The notes under the pieces: generated by a model | Seen by the model: the letters and a program-made list of their open reading frames with translations, nothing else | The model's database searches: none | What the model was told of the DNA's origin: nothing | Translations under genes and position numbers: made by a program | Assembly: GCF_900106045.1 (NCBI RefSeq) | Contig: NZ_LT629802.1 | Location: 3,410,001-3,474,000 of the forward strand | Direction of reading: 5' to 3' | Length of the DNA stretch: 64,000 nt | Source of the DNA: Pseudomonas mucidolens | Lineage (GTDB): Bacteria; Pseudomonadota; Gammaproteobacteria; Pseudomonadales; Pseudomonadaceae | In this document: positions 37,560 through 47,800 of the stretch, piece after piece | How the letters are laid out: every line of letters starts with the position of its first letter | How positions within the stretch are numbered: the first letter of the stretch is position 1

Positions 37560-40343
37560 ATGAAATCGACGCCTCTAGCCGCACGAAAACTTCTCCACTT
37601 ATTTGCCATTGGCTTGATTATCGCGGTCGTCTCAGGCTCGTATATTTATTTGCGCTCGGTATTTAACGAAGAGGTTTCTCTTCGCCGCAGCCATATGAAC
37701 GAAGCCGTGTTCAATGCTCAGGATTTTTTCGTCAGTCGCCAGACCCTGCTCAAAAGTCTAGTGCTGGCGACGGTGCCGGACAAACATGGGGCTGAGCCCT
37801 TAGCCAGCGTGAATCCAGACGAAGAGATGAATATCAACTTGGGTAATAAAGAGGCTCATTGGAGCCTGTGGCTGACCCGACGAATAATGGGCTATCTGCG
37901 TGAAAACAAAGTCAACTTGCTGTATGTCCCTCACGCGGCAGCCCCCGAAGTAACACGTTTGTTTGATGTTTCACCCCCTTCGCAGCCCGTGCCCAAAGTG
38001 GTGTTGCAACGGTTGACTGAAATGGGCAGTCCGGTACAGAGTTCGGTCGATGAAGTGTGGCTGACCGATAACCGTGTTATCGATTCACCGTTCTACTTGT
38101 TCGAGCGTCTGGATAATCGCCAGGCGTCTTCTGGCTGGTTGGGAATTGAAGTCGAAGTGCCGGATCTGGTCGAGGCACTGCGCAGTGATAGCGCTGGCGA
38201 CTTTATCTTGCTTGACGGTCAAGGACAGATCATTTTCACGAATGCGGCACACTCTCCCGTGCTCGATTCACTGCACGCTTTCAACACACAAAGTTCATTC
38301 GGCTTTATCGGATCAGGCTGGTTTCCCGATCGATTGGCGATCAGAAAACAATTGGGGTATTCAGGCTGGCAAATTGTCTATGTCGTGGACATTCGCTCCC
38401 TGCTTCCCGTATTGGGCTGGCCATTACTGGGCTGTGCACTGCTGTGCATCGCGGTCAGTATCGGCCTGCATTTTCTGATAGTGCGCATTGACCGACGCCT
38501 GATCACGCCAGGCGAAAACCGCATTCAAGCCCTAGTGGAAAGTGAAGCATTCAGTCGTGCCACGCTGCAAATTGCACCCGTCGCCTTGTGTGTAATACGC
38601 CGCACAGACGGCGTCGTGGTGCTGGAGAACCCACTATCGAAACAATGGCTAGGGAACAATAGCGAGCGCGACAAGTTATGTCATGACTGGATTTATCGTG
38701 CGTTCGATGAACGAGACCTATGCAACAACGATGAAATAGAAATGGAAGATGGGCGGCTTCTGCACCTCACTTTCGCTCCCACGCGCTACAAAAGTGAGGA
38801 TGTACTGATTTGCGCCTTCAGCGACATCAGCGCCCGCAAACACATTGAGGTGACCCTGGAACAGGCTCGCCAGTTGGCTGATCGGGCCAATGAAGCCAAA
38901 ACACTCTTCCTCGCGACCATGAGCCATGAAATCAGAACACCTTTATATGGCGTGCTAGGCACGCTTGAATTACTGGCGCGTACCAGCCTCAACGATCAAC
39001 AAAGCAATTACTTGAAAGCGATTGAGCGCTCTTCCGGCAACTTATTGCAGCTGATTTGCGACGTCTTGGATGTGTCACGTATCGAGGCCGGTCAACTGCA
39101 ACTGGAACTCAATACATTCAGCCCTTTAGAGCTGATTGAAGAGGTCGTTCAAGGGTATTGCGGTGCAGCGCATGCCAAGGGCCTGCAGTTATTTTCATTA
39201 ATTGATTCAACGGTGCCCGAGTGGCTCAGCGGTGATGTCACCCGCATTCGTCAAATACTGAACAACCTGCTCAATAACGCACTGAAATTCACCGACAACG
39301 GAAAGATTGTGCTGCGTCTGAAAATGGACAGCCGTGATGATGAGCGCGTCATGTTGCACTGGCAGGTTTCAGACACCGGTAAAGGCATCCCGCGCGAAGC
39401 CCAGGCTCACCTGTTCGAACCTTTTTATCAGGTCGAATCAACAACAAATGTCGTCGCGGGAACAGGCTTGGGCCTATCCATTTGCAAGCGACTCATGCAC
39501 TTGATGAATGGAACTATGCGACTGGTTAGCGAGCCAGGTCTGGGGAGCAGTTTTACGCTGCATTTGCCATTGGTACAGGTCACCGAGCCAGAGCGGCTTG
39601 GGACCTTTGGTGAACTGTCTCCCAATGTTGTTTATGTGGTGTCTCAACTACGAGAACTCGCTGAATGCTATTGCGCCTGGTTACGCCGCTGGGGCGCACG
39701 CGCTTACATGGGAGTTCCCAGGCCGGGCGATGCTCACGATGACGCAGTGTTACTTGAGCTGCACCCCGGCAGCGCCCAGCATTTACTGGCACCGGGGTGG
39801 ACAGGAGCGCGGGTGGTAGCAACCGGCGACATGACCGTACCGCTCAGCACTGAAAATGCTTTCTGGCAGGCTGACCTCAACAGTTTGCAAGATGTGCATC
39901 GGAGCTTGCACATGGCCCAGGGAACGAGGACAGACTCTCAGTTTGCGGCCGTAGCAGACACGTCAGAGTTCAAACTCAATCTACGTATTCTGGTGGCAGA
40001 AGATAACGTAATAAATCAGCTGATTTTGCGGGACCAGCTTATAGAACTGGGCTGCTCAGTCACATTGGCCAGCGATGGGCTGGAAGCCTTGGGGCTTTGG
40101 CAAGCGGCCAAGTTCGACTTGGTACTGACCGACGTCAACATGCCCAACATGAATGGATATGAACTGGCGACTCAGTTGCGGGGCATGAAGGTGACAACGC
40201 CCATTATTGGCGCAACGGCCAATGCCATGCGCGATGAAAGTGAGCGCTGCCTGAACGCCGGAATGAACAACTGTTTGATCAAACCTTTTACGCTGCACAC
40301 TCTATACAACTGCCTTCGACACTTCGAAAGGACGGTCCAGTGA
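37560..40343 (+). CDS. RcsC-type hybrid sensor kinase without Hpt (PvrS-like, module A)
   Basis: Start MKSTPLAARKLLHLFAIGLI gives 927 residues. An upstream ATG at 37536 lacks a ribosome site. TM1 (about 10-35), a periplasmic domain, TM2 (LGWPLLGCALLCIAVSIGLH, about 285-305), a PAS-like part, HisKA with His456 (MSHEIRTPLYGV), HATPase with NNLLNNALKF, DTGKGIP and GTGLGLS, an alpha/beta/loop-type segment, and a C-terminal receiver with Asp858 (TDVNMP) follow in order. It ends right after the receiver, so it needs an Hpt donor from elsewhere. The RcsC-like kinase at 44892 has one. Its stop overlaps the EAL gene by 4 bp. Confidence 0.9.
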   Translation: MKSTPLAARKLLHLFAIGLIIAVVSGSYIYLRSVFNEEVSLRRSHMNEAVFNAQDFFVSRQTLLKSLVLATVPDKHGAEPLASVNPDEEMNINLGNKEAHWSLWLTRRIMGYLRENKVNLLYVPHAAAPEVTRLFDVSPPSQPVPKVVLQRLTEMGSPVQSSVDEVWLTDNRVIDSPFYLFERLDNRQASSGWLGIEVEVPDLVEALRSDSAGDFILLDGQGQIIFTNAAHSPVLDSLHAFNTQSSFGFIGSGWFPDRLAIRKQLGYSGWQIVYVVDIRSLLPVLGWPLLGCALLCIAVSIGLHFLIVRIDRRLITPGENRIQALVESEAFSRATLQIAPVALCVIRRTDGVVVLENPLSKQWLGNNSERDKLCHDWIYRAFDERDLCNNDEIEMEDGRLLHLTFAPTRYKSEDVLICAFSDISARKHIEVTLEQARQLADRANEAKTLFLATMSHEIRTPLYGVLGTLELLARTSLNDQQSNYLKAIERSSGNLLQLICDVLDVSRIEAGQLQLELNTFSPLELIEEVVQGYCGAAHAKGLQLFSLIDSTVPEWLSGDVTRIRQILNNLLNNALKFTDNGKIVLRLKMDSRDDERVMLHWQVSDTGKGIPREAQAHLFEPFYQVESTTNVVAGTGLGLSICKRLMHLMNGTMRLVSEPGLGSSFTLHLPLVQVTEPERLGTFGELSPNVVYVVSQLRELAECYCAWLRRWGARAYMGVPRPGDAHDDAVLLELHPGSAQHLLAPGWTGARVVATGDMTVPLSTENAFWQADLNSLQDVHRSLHMAQGTRTDSQFAAVADTSEFKLNLRILVAEDNVINQLILRDQLIELGCSVTLASDGLEALGLWQAAKFDLVLTDVNMPNMNGYELATQLRGMKVTTPIIGATANAMRDESERCLNAGMNNCLIKPFTLHTLYNCLRHFERTVQ

Positions 40344-41539
40344 AACCCTATCGTGTATTAGTCGTTGAAGATCATCCTTTTCAACATGAATATTTGTTGA
40401 ATATCTTTAGTGAGGTGGGCGGCTTCGAAGTTGACACCGTATGGGATGGCGATGAGGCCCTGAAGTGCCTGGTGCGTAATAACTATGACCTGTTATTCAG
40501 CGACTTAAAGATGCCCGTCATGGACGGAGTGCAGTTAATCCAGAAAATGGCAACCTTGAAAAAACCGCCGGCGCTGGCCCTGATGAGTTCATCTTCACGC
40601 AGAATGTTGGTCAGCGCAGGGCTCGCAGCGAAAAACCTGGGTATTTCAGTAGTCGATTTGATTTCCAAGCCAGTCGAGTCCAATGACATCAAACGTTTGA
40701 AAGAGCGAATGGTGATTTTTCGTCTGGGCGCTGGTGACATCGATCCGGGGCTGGCGATAGAAGTCGATCCGCAATGCATTGCACAGGCCATGGAAAATGG
40801 TCAGATCCAAGCGTGGTTTCAGCCCAAAAAGTCCCTTTTTAACGGCACTATTCTCAGCGCTGAGGCCTTGGCTCGCTGGGTGTCTCCAGAGGTCGGACTG
40901 TTATTACCCAAAGACTTCCTACCGTTGTTGATAAACCAGGGGCTGGAAGAGCGTCTGCTGTGGTTAATGCTCGAGCAAAGCCTGCAAGCCCAAAAACAAT
41001 GGCGCCAGAAAGGCTGGGATATCCCCGTGTCAATCAACTTGCCGACACACTTTCTGGACGGCTCCGATCTGCCTGACCGTTTGCGTGACTACGTGGTAAT
41101 CAATGGCGGAGAACCACGCAGTATTGTCTTTGAGCTGATGGAGAGTTCAACCACAAAAAAACTCAGTAATTACTATGCAGGCGCTTGTCGTTTACGAATG
41201 ATGGGGTTTGGCCTGGCTCAGGACGACTTCGGTAAGGGATTTAGCTCCTACTTCAATCTGGTATCCACCCCCTTCAGTGAGCTGAAGATCGACCGTTCTC
41301 TGGTACACGGCTGTGTTGAAAATGACCACCTGGCATCTGCGTTGCGCAGCTTGGTAGAACTGGGGCGAAAGCTGGGATTGACTATCGTCGCAGAAGGCGT
41401 AGAAACACAGGCAGAACTCGAACTTCTGCGGCGCATTGAGTGTGATCAGGCACAAGGTTTTCTTATTTGTGGCGCCGTGTCTTCCACTGATTTTGAAACT
41501 CTTTTGCTCGAGGATAGCTCTAAGCCATCACGAGGATAG
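40340..41539 (+). CDS. REC-EAL response regulator, c-di-GMP phosphodiesterase (PvrR/RocR-like)
   Basis: A 399-residue protein. The receiver domain has the acidic pair in VVEDHP, Asp55 (LFSDLKMP) and the KP motif (ISKPVES). The EAL domain keeps Glu175 in AEALARW, Asn233 in SINLP, FELMES, the DD pair in AQDDFGKGF, LKIDRS, AEGVET and QAQGF. Glu175 and Asn233 have the same numbers as in RocR of P. aeruginosa. It should hydrolyse c-di-GMP to pGpG when phosphorylated. It is translationally coupled to the kinase upstream. Confidence 0.93.
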   Translation: MKPYRVLVVEDHPFQHEYLLNIFSEVGGFEVDTVWDGDEALKCLVRNNYDLLFSDLKMPVMDGVQLIQKMATLKKPPALALMSSSSRRMLVSAGLAAKNLGISVVDLISKPVESNDIKRLKERMVIFRLGAGDIDPGLAIEVDPQCIAQAMENGQIQAWFQPKKSLFNGTILSAEALARWVSPEVGLLLPKDFLPLLINQGLEERLLWLMLEQSLQAQKQWRQKGWDIPVSINLPTHFLDGSDLPDRLRDYVVINGGEPRSIVFELMESSTTKKLSNYYAGACRLRMMGFGLAQDDFGKGFSSYFNLVSTPFSELKIDRSLVHGCVENDHLASALRSLVELGRKLGLTIVAEGVETQAELELLRRIECDQAQGFLICGAVSSTDFETLLLEDSSKPSRG

Positions 41540-41563
41540 TTCAAAGCACACAATGTGTTCTAG

Positions 41564-42491
41564 GGAAGCTCCGAACAAGCCCTCAATCGTGCTGAAATAC
41601 AGCCTCATCACCCGACCCGAGCCCTTCATGAGCCAGATGAGCTTTTCCGACTTCGAATACGCCGGCAAACGTAAGCAAACTCGCCGCGAACGGTTTCTCG
41701 CCGAGATGGATCATGTCGTGCCCTGGAGCGGTTTGCTGAAGCTGATGGAAGCGTATTACCCGAGGGCCCGCGGTGGTACCCTATCCGTTGGAAACTATGC
41801 TGCGCATTCACCTGTCACAGAACTGGTTCTCCCTGAGCGATCCAGCTATGGAAGAAGCGCTGTATGAAATCACACCCATGCACCAGTTCGCACAGCTGAC
41901 GCTGAGCGCGCCGATCCCGGAAGACACCACGATCTTGAACTTGCGGCACCTACTGGAGAAGCATAAGTTGGCCCCTGCGATCCTTGCCGTCATCAACGGT
42001 TATTTGCAGGAAAAAGGTCTTAGCCTGCGCCAGGGCACCATCGTTGATGCGACGACTATTCACGCGTTCAGTACGACCAAAAACGAAGAGGGCAAACGCG
42101 ATCCGCGTGATGTACCAAACGAAGAAAGCGCGGCCTATGCCGATTCGGGCTACACCGGTGTCGAAAAGCTCGAAGATCATGAGAGTCGGGAGGTGGTTGG
42201 GTAGATCGCAGCTCGAGGCAGCACCTACTCCAGGCTGAGTAAGCGCAGAGTGCTTTATAAAGGCAAGCGCAAAATTGAGTACTTCAAAGCCCAGACACGG
42301 GTCACGGTTGACCACGCTGTTCGCTCTATCAAACCTGTGGATGGCTCGAAAACAGCTGATGGGGATGGGCGATCTACGCGTGTAACACGGAGAAATGGGC
42401 TAACCCACGGGGACGTTTCGCGAGTAATAGCTCCGAACGGCACGGGATTTTCAACTTGCCGCGCAGTTGCAGCAAGTTGATCGGAACGTCC
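41564..42491. mobile_element. internally deleted IS5-family element
   Basis: Imperfect terminal repeats (GGAAGCTCCGAACAAG at the left; the complement of the right end reads GGACGTTCCGATCAAC) resemble the IS5 type. Both ends are flanked by CTAG (41560-41563 and 42492-42495), a fitting 4-bp target duplication. The element is about 0.93 kb, shorter than a complete IS5 copy. The large inverted repeat at 42409-42493 is its right end, with an inner perfect stem TCAACTTGC/GCAAGTTGA. Confidence 0.7.
41628..42385 (+). pseudogene. IS5-family transposase, broken by frameshifts and deletions
   Basis: The protein runs MSQMSFSDFEYAGKRKQTRR, then after a frameshift ETMLRIHLSQNWFSLSDPAM, HLLEKHKLAPAILAVINGY and GTIVDATTIHAFSTTKN. 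The segment leading to YADSGYTGVEK is joined without the intervening 50-60 residues. A stop follows at REVVG, then STYSRLSKRRVLYKGKRK, and the C-terminus ALSNLWMARKQLMGMGDLRV ends in TAA at 42383-42385. At least two internal deletions and two frame changes leave it non-functional. Confidence 0.8.
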
Positions 42492-42733
42492 CTAGGGCTG
42501 CAACCCCATCGACTCTTAAATATCGGGTCCAAGGGGCGCTTCTTCCCGCGTATGCGAGGGTTTCCTCCTCCCTGCCCTGTGTATTTTCCTTGTGTTCAAG
42601 TGCTGTTCCCTGTTCGTACGGTTGACTGGGCGGAGGCGCAGAGTGTACCCATTAGTATTGAGTTCGTTTCTCGGCACGCTGATAGAGAAAAAACGTCATC
42701 GCTCATCAGTCGTCATCAATCTGGAGTCTGATA

Positions 42734-43382
42734 ATGCGCGAATTAAAGGTAGTGATTGCTGACGATCATCCGGTGGTTTTGCTGGGCCTTCGGGAAGTGA
42801 TTCAACGCGATGAGTGCTTCAACCTGGTCGGTGAAGCGATAGGGTCGTCGCCGTTGGTTGAGCTGTTAGCGTTGCATCAACCTGACTTGGTGATTACCGA
42901 TTTCAATATGCCGGGGGGATGAGATGTATGGAGACGGGCTGCAATTGATCGAACACATCACCGTACATTTCCCCGCGGTGAAAATCCTCGTGCTCACGGT
43001 GGAAAGTAATCACCTGATCATTTCGCGTTTATTGGAAATGGGCGTCGTGGGCGTTATCACAAAAAACCATATCCATCAAGAAATCGGCAAGGCGCTGAAC
43101 GCACTGGCCAATAATCGGACGTATACAGCACCGTCTGTTAAAGCCACCTCGGTGATCACAAATCCGATGGTCATCGACGAACGTTTCTTCAATCTTTCCC
43201 CACGCGAAATCGAGGTCTTACGACTGTTTGTGGCGGGGAGCAGCGTGAGTGATATTGCCCGTCAGTTGAATCGCAGCGTTAAAACCGTGAGCGCCCAAAA
43301 AATATCCGCGATGCGCAAGCTGGAAGTGCTTAATGACCATGCTTTACTCACCTATTGCATCAAGGCCACCCCCTTTGAGTAG
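42734..43382 (+). pseudogene. RcsB/NarL-type response regulator split by a +1 frameshift in a G6 tract
   Basis: Frame 1 gives MRELKVVIADDHPVVLLGLR ... DLVITDFNMPGG then a stop. A GGAG ribosome site precedes it. In the next frame the rest of the receiver and the LuxR-type HTH are intact (GDGLQLIEHI ... LSPREIEVLRLFVAGSSVSD ... SVKTVSAQKISAMRKL). Removing one G of the run at 42913-42918 restores PGDEMYGDG, aligned with the intact paralogue at 43425 (PGDEQYGDG). It could be a recent mutation, a phase switch or an assembly error. Confidence 0.8.
42913..42918 (+). repeat. poly-G tract (G6) at the frameshift point
   Basis: CCGGGGGGATG in the coding strand. Five Gs would keep the frame open. Homopolymer G runs are common sites of slippage. 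Confidence 0.7.
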
Positions 43383-43424
43383 GTGTATTTCCTTCAAGCT
43401 GTTTTTCAGGTCCGGAGCCTCCTC

Positions 43425-44069
43425 ATGCCGCAAATGAAAGTGTTACTGGCTGACGATCACCCGATTGTGCTGATGGGCGTACATGAAATCATTGAACGCG
43501 ACCCACGCTTCAAGGTCGTAGGCACGGCAATGAATTCGTCTGAATTGATCAGCAAAGTGTCGCAGCTTAGTCCTGACGTGATCATCACCGACTACAACAT
43601 GCCGGGAGACGAACAATACGGCGATGGATCTCGCCTGGTGGAGTACCTGCGACGGCGCTTCCCAAGGCCTCGGGTGCTAATTCTTACGGCAATTTCAAAC
43701 CCGCAGATTTTGACCTGGTTGTATGAACTAGGTATCAGCGGGGTAATTTCCAAGAACGCCGGCTTGGAAAAAATTCTGGAGGCATTGGATGCGTTCTACC
43801 GTGAAGGTCACTACCAGTACGACTCACTGGACGGAATACCAGCTGAAGACGATCATGGCTTTTCGCAAAAACTCAGCCAGTTAACGGTCAAGGAGTTTGA
43901 AGTCTTGCGTCTGTTCGCCTCAGGTATGAGCGTGAGTGATATTGCGCAAAATCTGAATCGCAGCGTTAAAACCATTAGCACACTAAAGATCTCGGGGATG
44001 CGCAAACTCGATGTCGACAGTGATCAGGCGCTGCTGATTCTGTGTATCAAGGCCAATCTGTTCGCCTGA
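43425..44069 (+). CDS. RcsB-like response regulator (REC plus LuxR-type HTH, module A)
   Basis: Start MPQMKVLLADDHPIVLMGVH gives 214 residues with GGAG 7 bases upstream. The receiver has Asp10-Asp11, Asp56 (ITDYNMP) and the Lys in GVISKNA. The C-terminal HTH is LTVKEFEVLRLFASGMSVSD with NRSVKTISTLKISGMRKL. It should bind DNA when phosphorylated by the Hpt domain of the kinase at 44892, activating the fimbrial operon. Its sequence is close to the broken gene at 42734, so the two are paralogues from a local duplication. Confidence 0.92.
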   Translation: MPQMKVLLADDHPIVLMGVHEIIERDPRFKVVGTAMNSSELISKVSQLSPDVIITDYNMPGDEQYGDGSRLVEYLRRRFPRPRVLILTAISNPQILTWLYELGISGVISKNAGLEKILEALDAFYREGHYQYDSLDGIPAEDDHGFSQKLSQLTVKEFEVLRLFASGMSVSDIAQNLNRSVKTISTLKISGMRKLDVDSDQALLILCIKANLFA

Positions 44070-44079
44070 CAGGTTCGCC

Positions 44080-44775
44080 TACTGAGTAACATATACGTAA
44101 TCTCCATCAGCAGCGTTGAACTGTAACTGCCGATAGCGGGCAGCTCATCCCCAGTCTTGACCGGTCTGACGGATAACGCGAGCTTTAGCGACGTGTCCTC
44201 GAGAGGAAAGCTCAGCCCCCCACTTTGAGGGTACTGCTCGTGTCGCTCAGATGGGTTTTCAAGCGCGACTTGTCCAGCGTTGGACGCAAGGTACTGCTGT
44301 CAAAAGAACCATTGTTAGCACTAAAGCGCACATTGAGCTGATGACCTTTGATGCACTGAAAGGTCAGGACAACATCAGTCTGCTCAGAAATATCCTGACC
44401 TCAGCGAATTCAGGTTCACTTTGGAGATATCGATACTCTGTGAGGCTGGAAAACTGGCCGTGCACGGTGGTGTAATCTGAGCTCCAATGATCTCTAACTG
44501 AGTAGTGTCTTCGGCATACGCGCGTCATGGGTTTGAATGCCGATGCCGGACACCTGGTTGTCACCGGTCATGCCCAAGATGCTTGCATCAGTGTCAGCTT
44601 GTTGGCCGTTGAATTGATGGGAGCATTTTTCAGGGGCAAATCGCTGCAGTTCTCCAGAGAAATCGAGAACGGCGTGGAACCGGCGACAGCACCTACGGTG
44701 CTGGCAACGTCAGCGATACCAAGCAGAACCGGGCTCATATCAACCGACTTCTTTAGGCTATTTCGCAAAAACAGT
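44080..44775 (-). pseudogene. fossil of fimbrial minor/tip pilin genes
   Basis: Reading the minus strand in changing frames gives pilin-like segments in order: STPFSISLENCSDLPLKNAP; FNGQQADTDASILGMTGDNQ continuing to SGIGIQTHD; AQITPPCTASFPASQSIDIS then KVNLNSL; QTDVVLTFQCIKGHQLNVRF; and LPAIGSYSSTLLMEITY. These match the usual pilin Cys pairs, the GVGIQ-type core and a G-x-Y-x-x-T-x-x-x-x-x-Y end strand. At least three frameshifts separate them. The fossil ends 11 bp from the regulator stop at 44069 and suggests that an additional fimbrial operon once stood here. Confidence 0.7.
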
Positions 44776-44891
44776 TAATGCTGAGCAGGAAATATCTGAC
44801 TGCTTGGTTAAATCGGCTTTTTTAAACCTCAAACAGCCTGCCTGTTAAAGTAGCTGTTTATTTCAGACCCTCCCTGGGACGGTACCCAACC

Positions 44892-47800
44892 ATGAAGCAA
44901 GCAAAGGTACGTCTCGGTGTATTGGCACTGAGCTCACTCAGACTCAACAAGCTGTTGCTCCTGCTAACCGGCCTTGCCCTGTTGCTGGTGAGCATGAGCT
45001 ATTGGGCTGTTAACCGGGTGTTGCAGGAAGAAAGCGAAAAGACGAACTTCCACTTCGCACGCTTGATGGAAAGTATTCATGAGCATGCCGTTTTTTTACG
45101 AAGTGCCGCCGAGAGCTTTGGCAAGCCCAACGAAATTTTGTCGCTGGACAGCAAGCCGTACTCACATGTCGAGCTCATGCGCCAAGGTGATGAGCGCTTG
45201 TTTCAGAGCCGTAATAGAGCCAAATCACTGCCATTTACTGTGAGCCAGCGAGATAAATTCAACCTCAACGAAATGCAGGGGACCTACTCGTTTGGAGCCC
45301 AGTTAACTGACCTTTTCACCGCTTACTGGTCCGACGCCTATTACTCGGCACCGCAAGTGTTTGTCTTCTCTCCCACCGACCAGTTCACCATTGCCGTGCC
45401 TGGAATTGATGGCAACCGGCAGTACCCGGTGTTGCTCAAAAACAATTTTTTTGATGTCACCAAGCGTTTGTACGATGAGCTTCTAGCCCAGCGTCATAGG
45501 CTAAAAAACAGTCAACTGTTCTGGATGAGAGGCCCGCTTGGGCTTATCCAAAAACGTAGATACATTGTGGGCGCCATTGGCGTCGATCTTTCCTCTGGCT
45601 TTGTACCTGCGCCTGATGACGGCGGTTCGGTGATCCTCACAGCATTGGTGGATGTCAGTGATATCAATGACCTTGAACGCTTGTTGATGCGCCCCACCAA
45701 TAGTCGCCTGACGTTGATCTCACCGACCGGTGACGTCCTGTTCGGGGAGAATCGGGATGTGGAAGTACTGCCGCTAGGGTTGAGTTTTACCCGCGATGGC
45801 TTGCGCTTTAAGTTGAGCTCCGGAGGAACGGATCCATGGATCGGTCTATACGCAATCAGTTATCAGCAATTCTTAGGTTATGCCAAACGACCATTAATGG
45901 CTGCTACCGGCCTGCTCCTGCTATTTATGCTTATCGGCTGGCGCCTCAACCGTTGGTATCGGGTGCACATTATCGAGCCCGCCCAGCGGTCCAGCCAGTC
46001 CTTAGCTGAAAGCGAAGAATTCAATCGAGTCATGCTGGATAGCGCGCCCGTTGGTTTATGTGTGGTTCAACGCAGTACCGAAACGATATTGCTGGAGAAC
46101 CAGCGAGCACAACAATGGCAGGGCACGCCTGAGCTGATTGCATTACTGAAGCGTGACTACCCCGAGCTCGTACCGGGTGAAGTGCAGCTTGAGGTGGCAG
46201 GTCGTCATCTTCAGGCCTGTTTCGCATTCACCCGCTACCAGGGGGAAGATGTGGTGCTCTGTGGTTTCAACGACATCACTCGCCGAGTGGATGACTCCAA
46301 CATGTTGGAGCAGGCGCGGCGCTCGGCAGATGAAGCCAACAAAGCCAAAACCATGTTTCTGGCCACCATGAGCCATGAAATTCGTACGCCTTTATATGGT
46401 GTCCTTGGCAATCTTGAATTATTGGAGCTCACCTCTCTTGACGGACGCCAGCACGAGTACCTACAAACCATTCAGCGTTCGTCAGCGGTCCTGTTTCAGC
46501 TGATCAGCGATGTACTGGATGTGTCCAAGATAGAGTCTGGACAAATGGCGGTAGAAGCCAAAACGTTCTCTCCTCTGGATGTATTTGAAGACACCGTCCG
46601 CAGTTATTCGGCCGCCGCAAACAATAAGGGTTTAAAGATATTTGCCTGTGCGGATGCGACCTTACCGCCGCTCTTGTACGGAGACGCCGTTCGGATACGG
46701 CAAGTCATTAATAATCTGCTGAGTAACGCAATTAAATTCACCGACTCAGGCCATATCACCTTCAGGCTTAGAGTGACAGACATCGAACACGACCATGTGT
46801 CATTGCAGTGGCAGGTTTCAGATACCGGTATCGGGATCAGCGAACAGCAACTCTCGCACCTGTTCAAACCTTTTTCCCAGGTAGGAAACAGCGAGCGTAC
46901 AGGTGGTGCCGGGCTCGGCTTATCTATTTGCTCTCGACTGAGTGAAATGATGGGCGCGAACTTGCGAGTGGTCAGCGAACCCGGGTTGGGCAGCAGTTTC
47001 TCATTGCATATACGCCTACCCACCATTGCCGGCTCGCTGGCAAACAGTACCGATATTGACCTTGAAGGCATGAACATCTTTGTTCGCGCCCCACTGAAAG
47101 ATGTCGAACAGAGCCTGATTGAATGGTTGGCACGTTGGGGCGCACGGGCCCAGACATTGCCGGTTTCAGACATTGAAAACAGCAATGCAATACTTCTGGA
47201 TATCGATCCTGTTCCAGTCCAGGCCCGAGAATGGCAGGGCAAGCATGTGATCGCGACTGAATCGGGTAGCAGTCATCCTCTAAAAACGGTACGCGGTTGG
47301 GAGGTCAACGCCTATGACATTCGAGCCATTGCCAGGGCCTTGATGCAAGTGGCTCGAGGAACTGCGCCAGAGGTGACCGACGGTGCACCAGGGCCCGTTG
47401 CAGGAATGGCATTGAGCGCCTTGGTGGCAGAAGACAATCCCATCAACCGAGAGATCCTCAAGGAGCAACTCTGCACTTTAGGCGTTCGGGTTACGCTGGC
47501 AGAAGATGGTGAACAAGCACTGTTGCGCTGGGGTGACGGTTCGTTCGACCTGGTTATTACCGACGTCAATATGCCTAAGCTTGACGGTTATCAACTAACC
47601 CGCCGCTTACGTGAAGTTGATCCAGATGTACCTATTATAGGCGTGACCGCCAATGCCATGCGTGAAGAGGGCGAACAGTGTCTCGAGGCAGGAATGACCG
47701 CATGGCTGGTCAAACCCTTAAGCCTGAAAACACTGCACCAGACCTTGTCAGACTACTGCCCGCAATCACAGCAGGTCGACTCGTCGACATTCAAGACTGA

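Noticed and set aside
42409..42493. Large nested inverted repeat, first thought to be a stand-alone regulatory structure
   Set aside because: It is accounted for as the right end of the IS5 remnant, which has matching terminal repeats and a CTAG duplication.
44251..44475. Plus-strand frames in the gap before the RcsC-like kinase
   Set aside because: The minus strand carries pilin-like segments here; these frames are shadows of the fossil.
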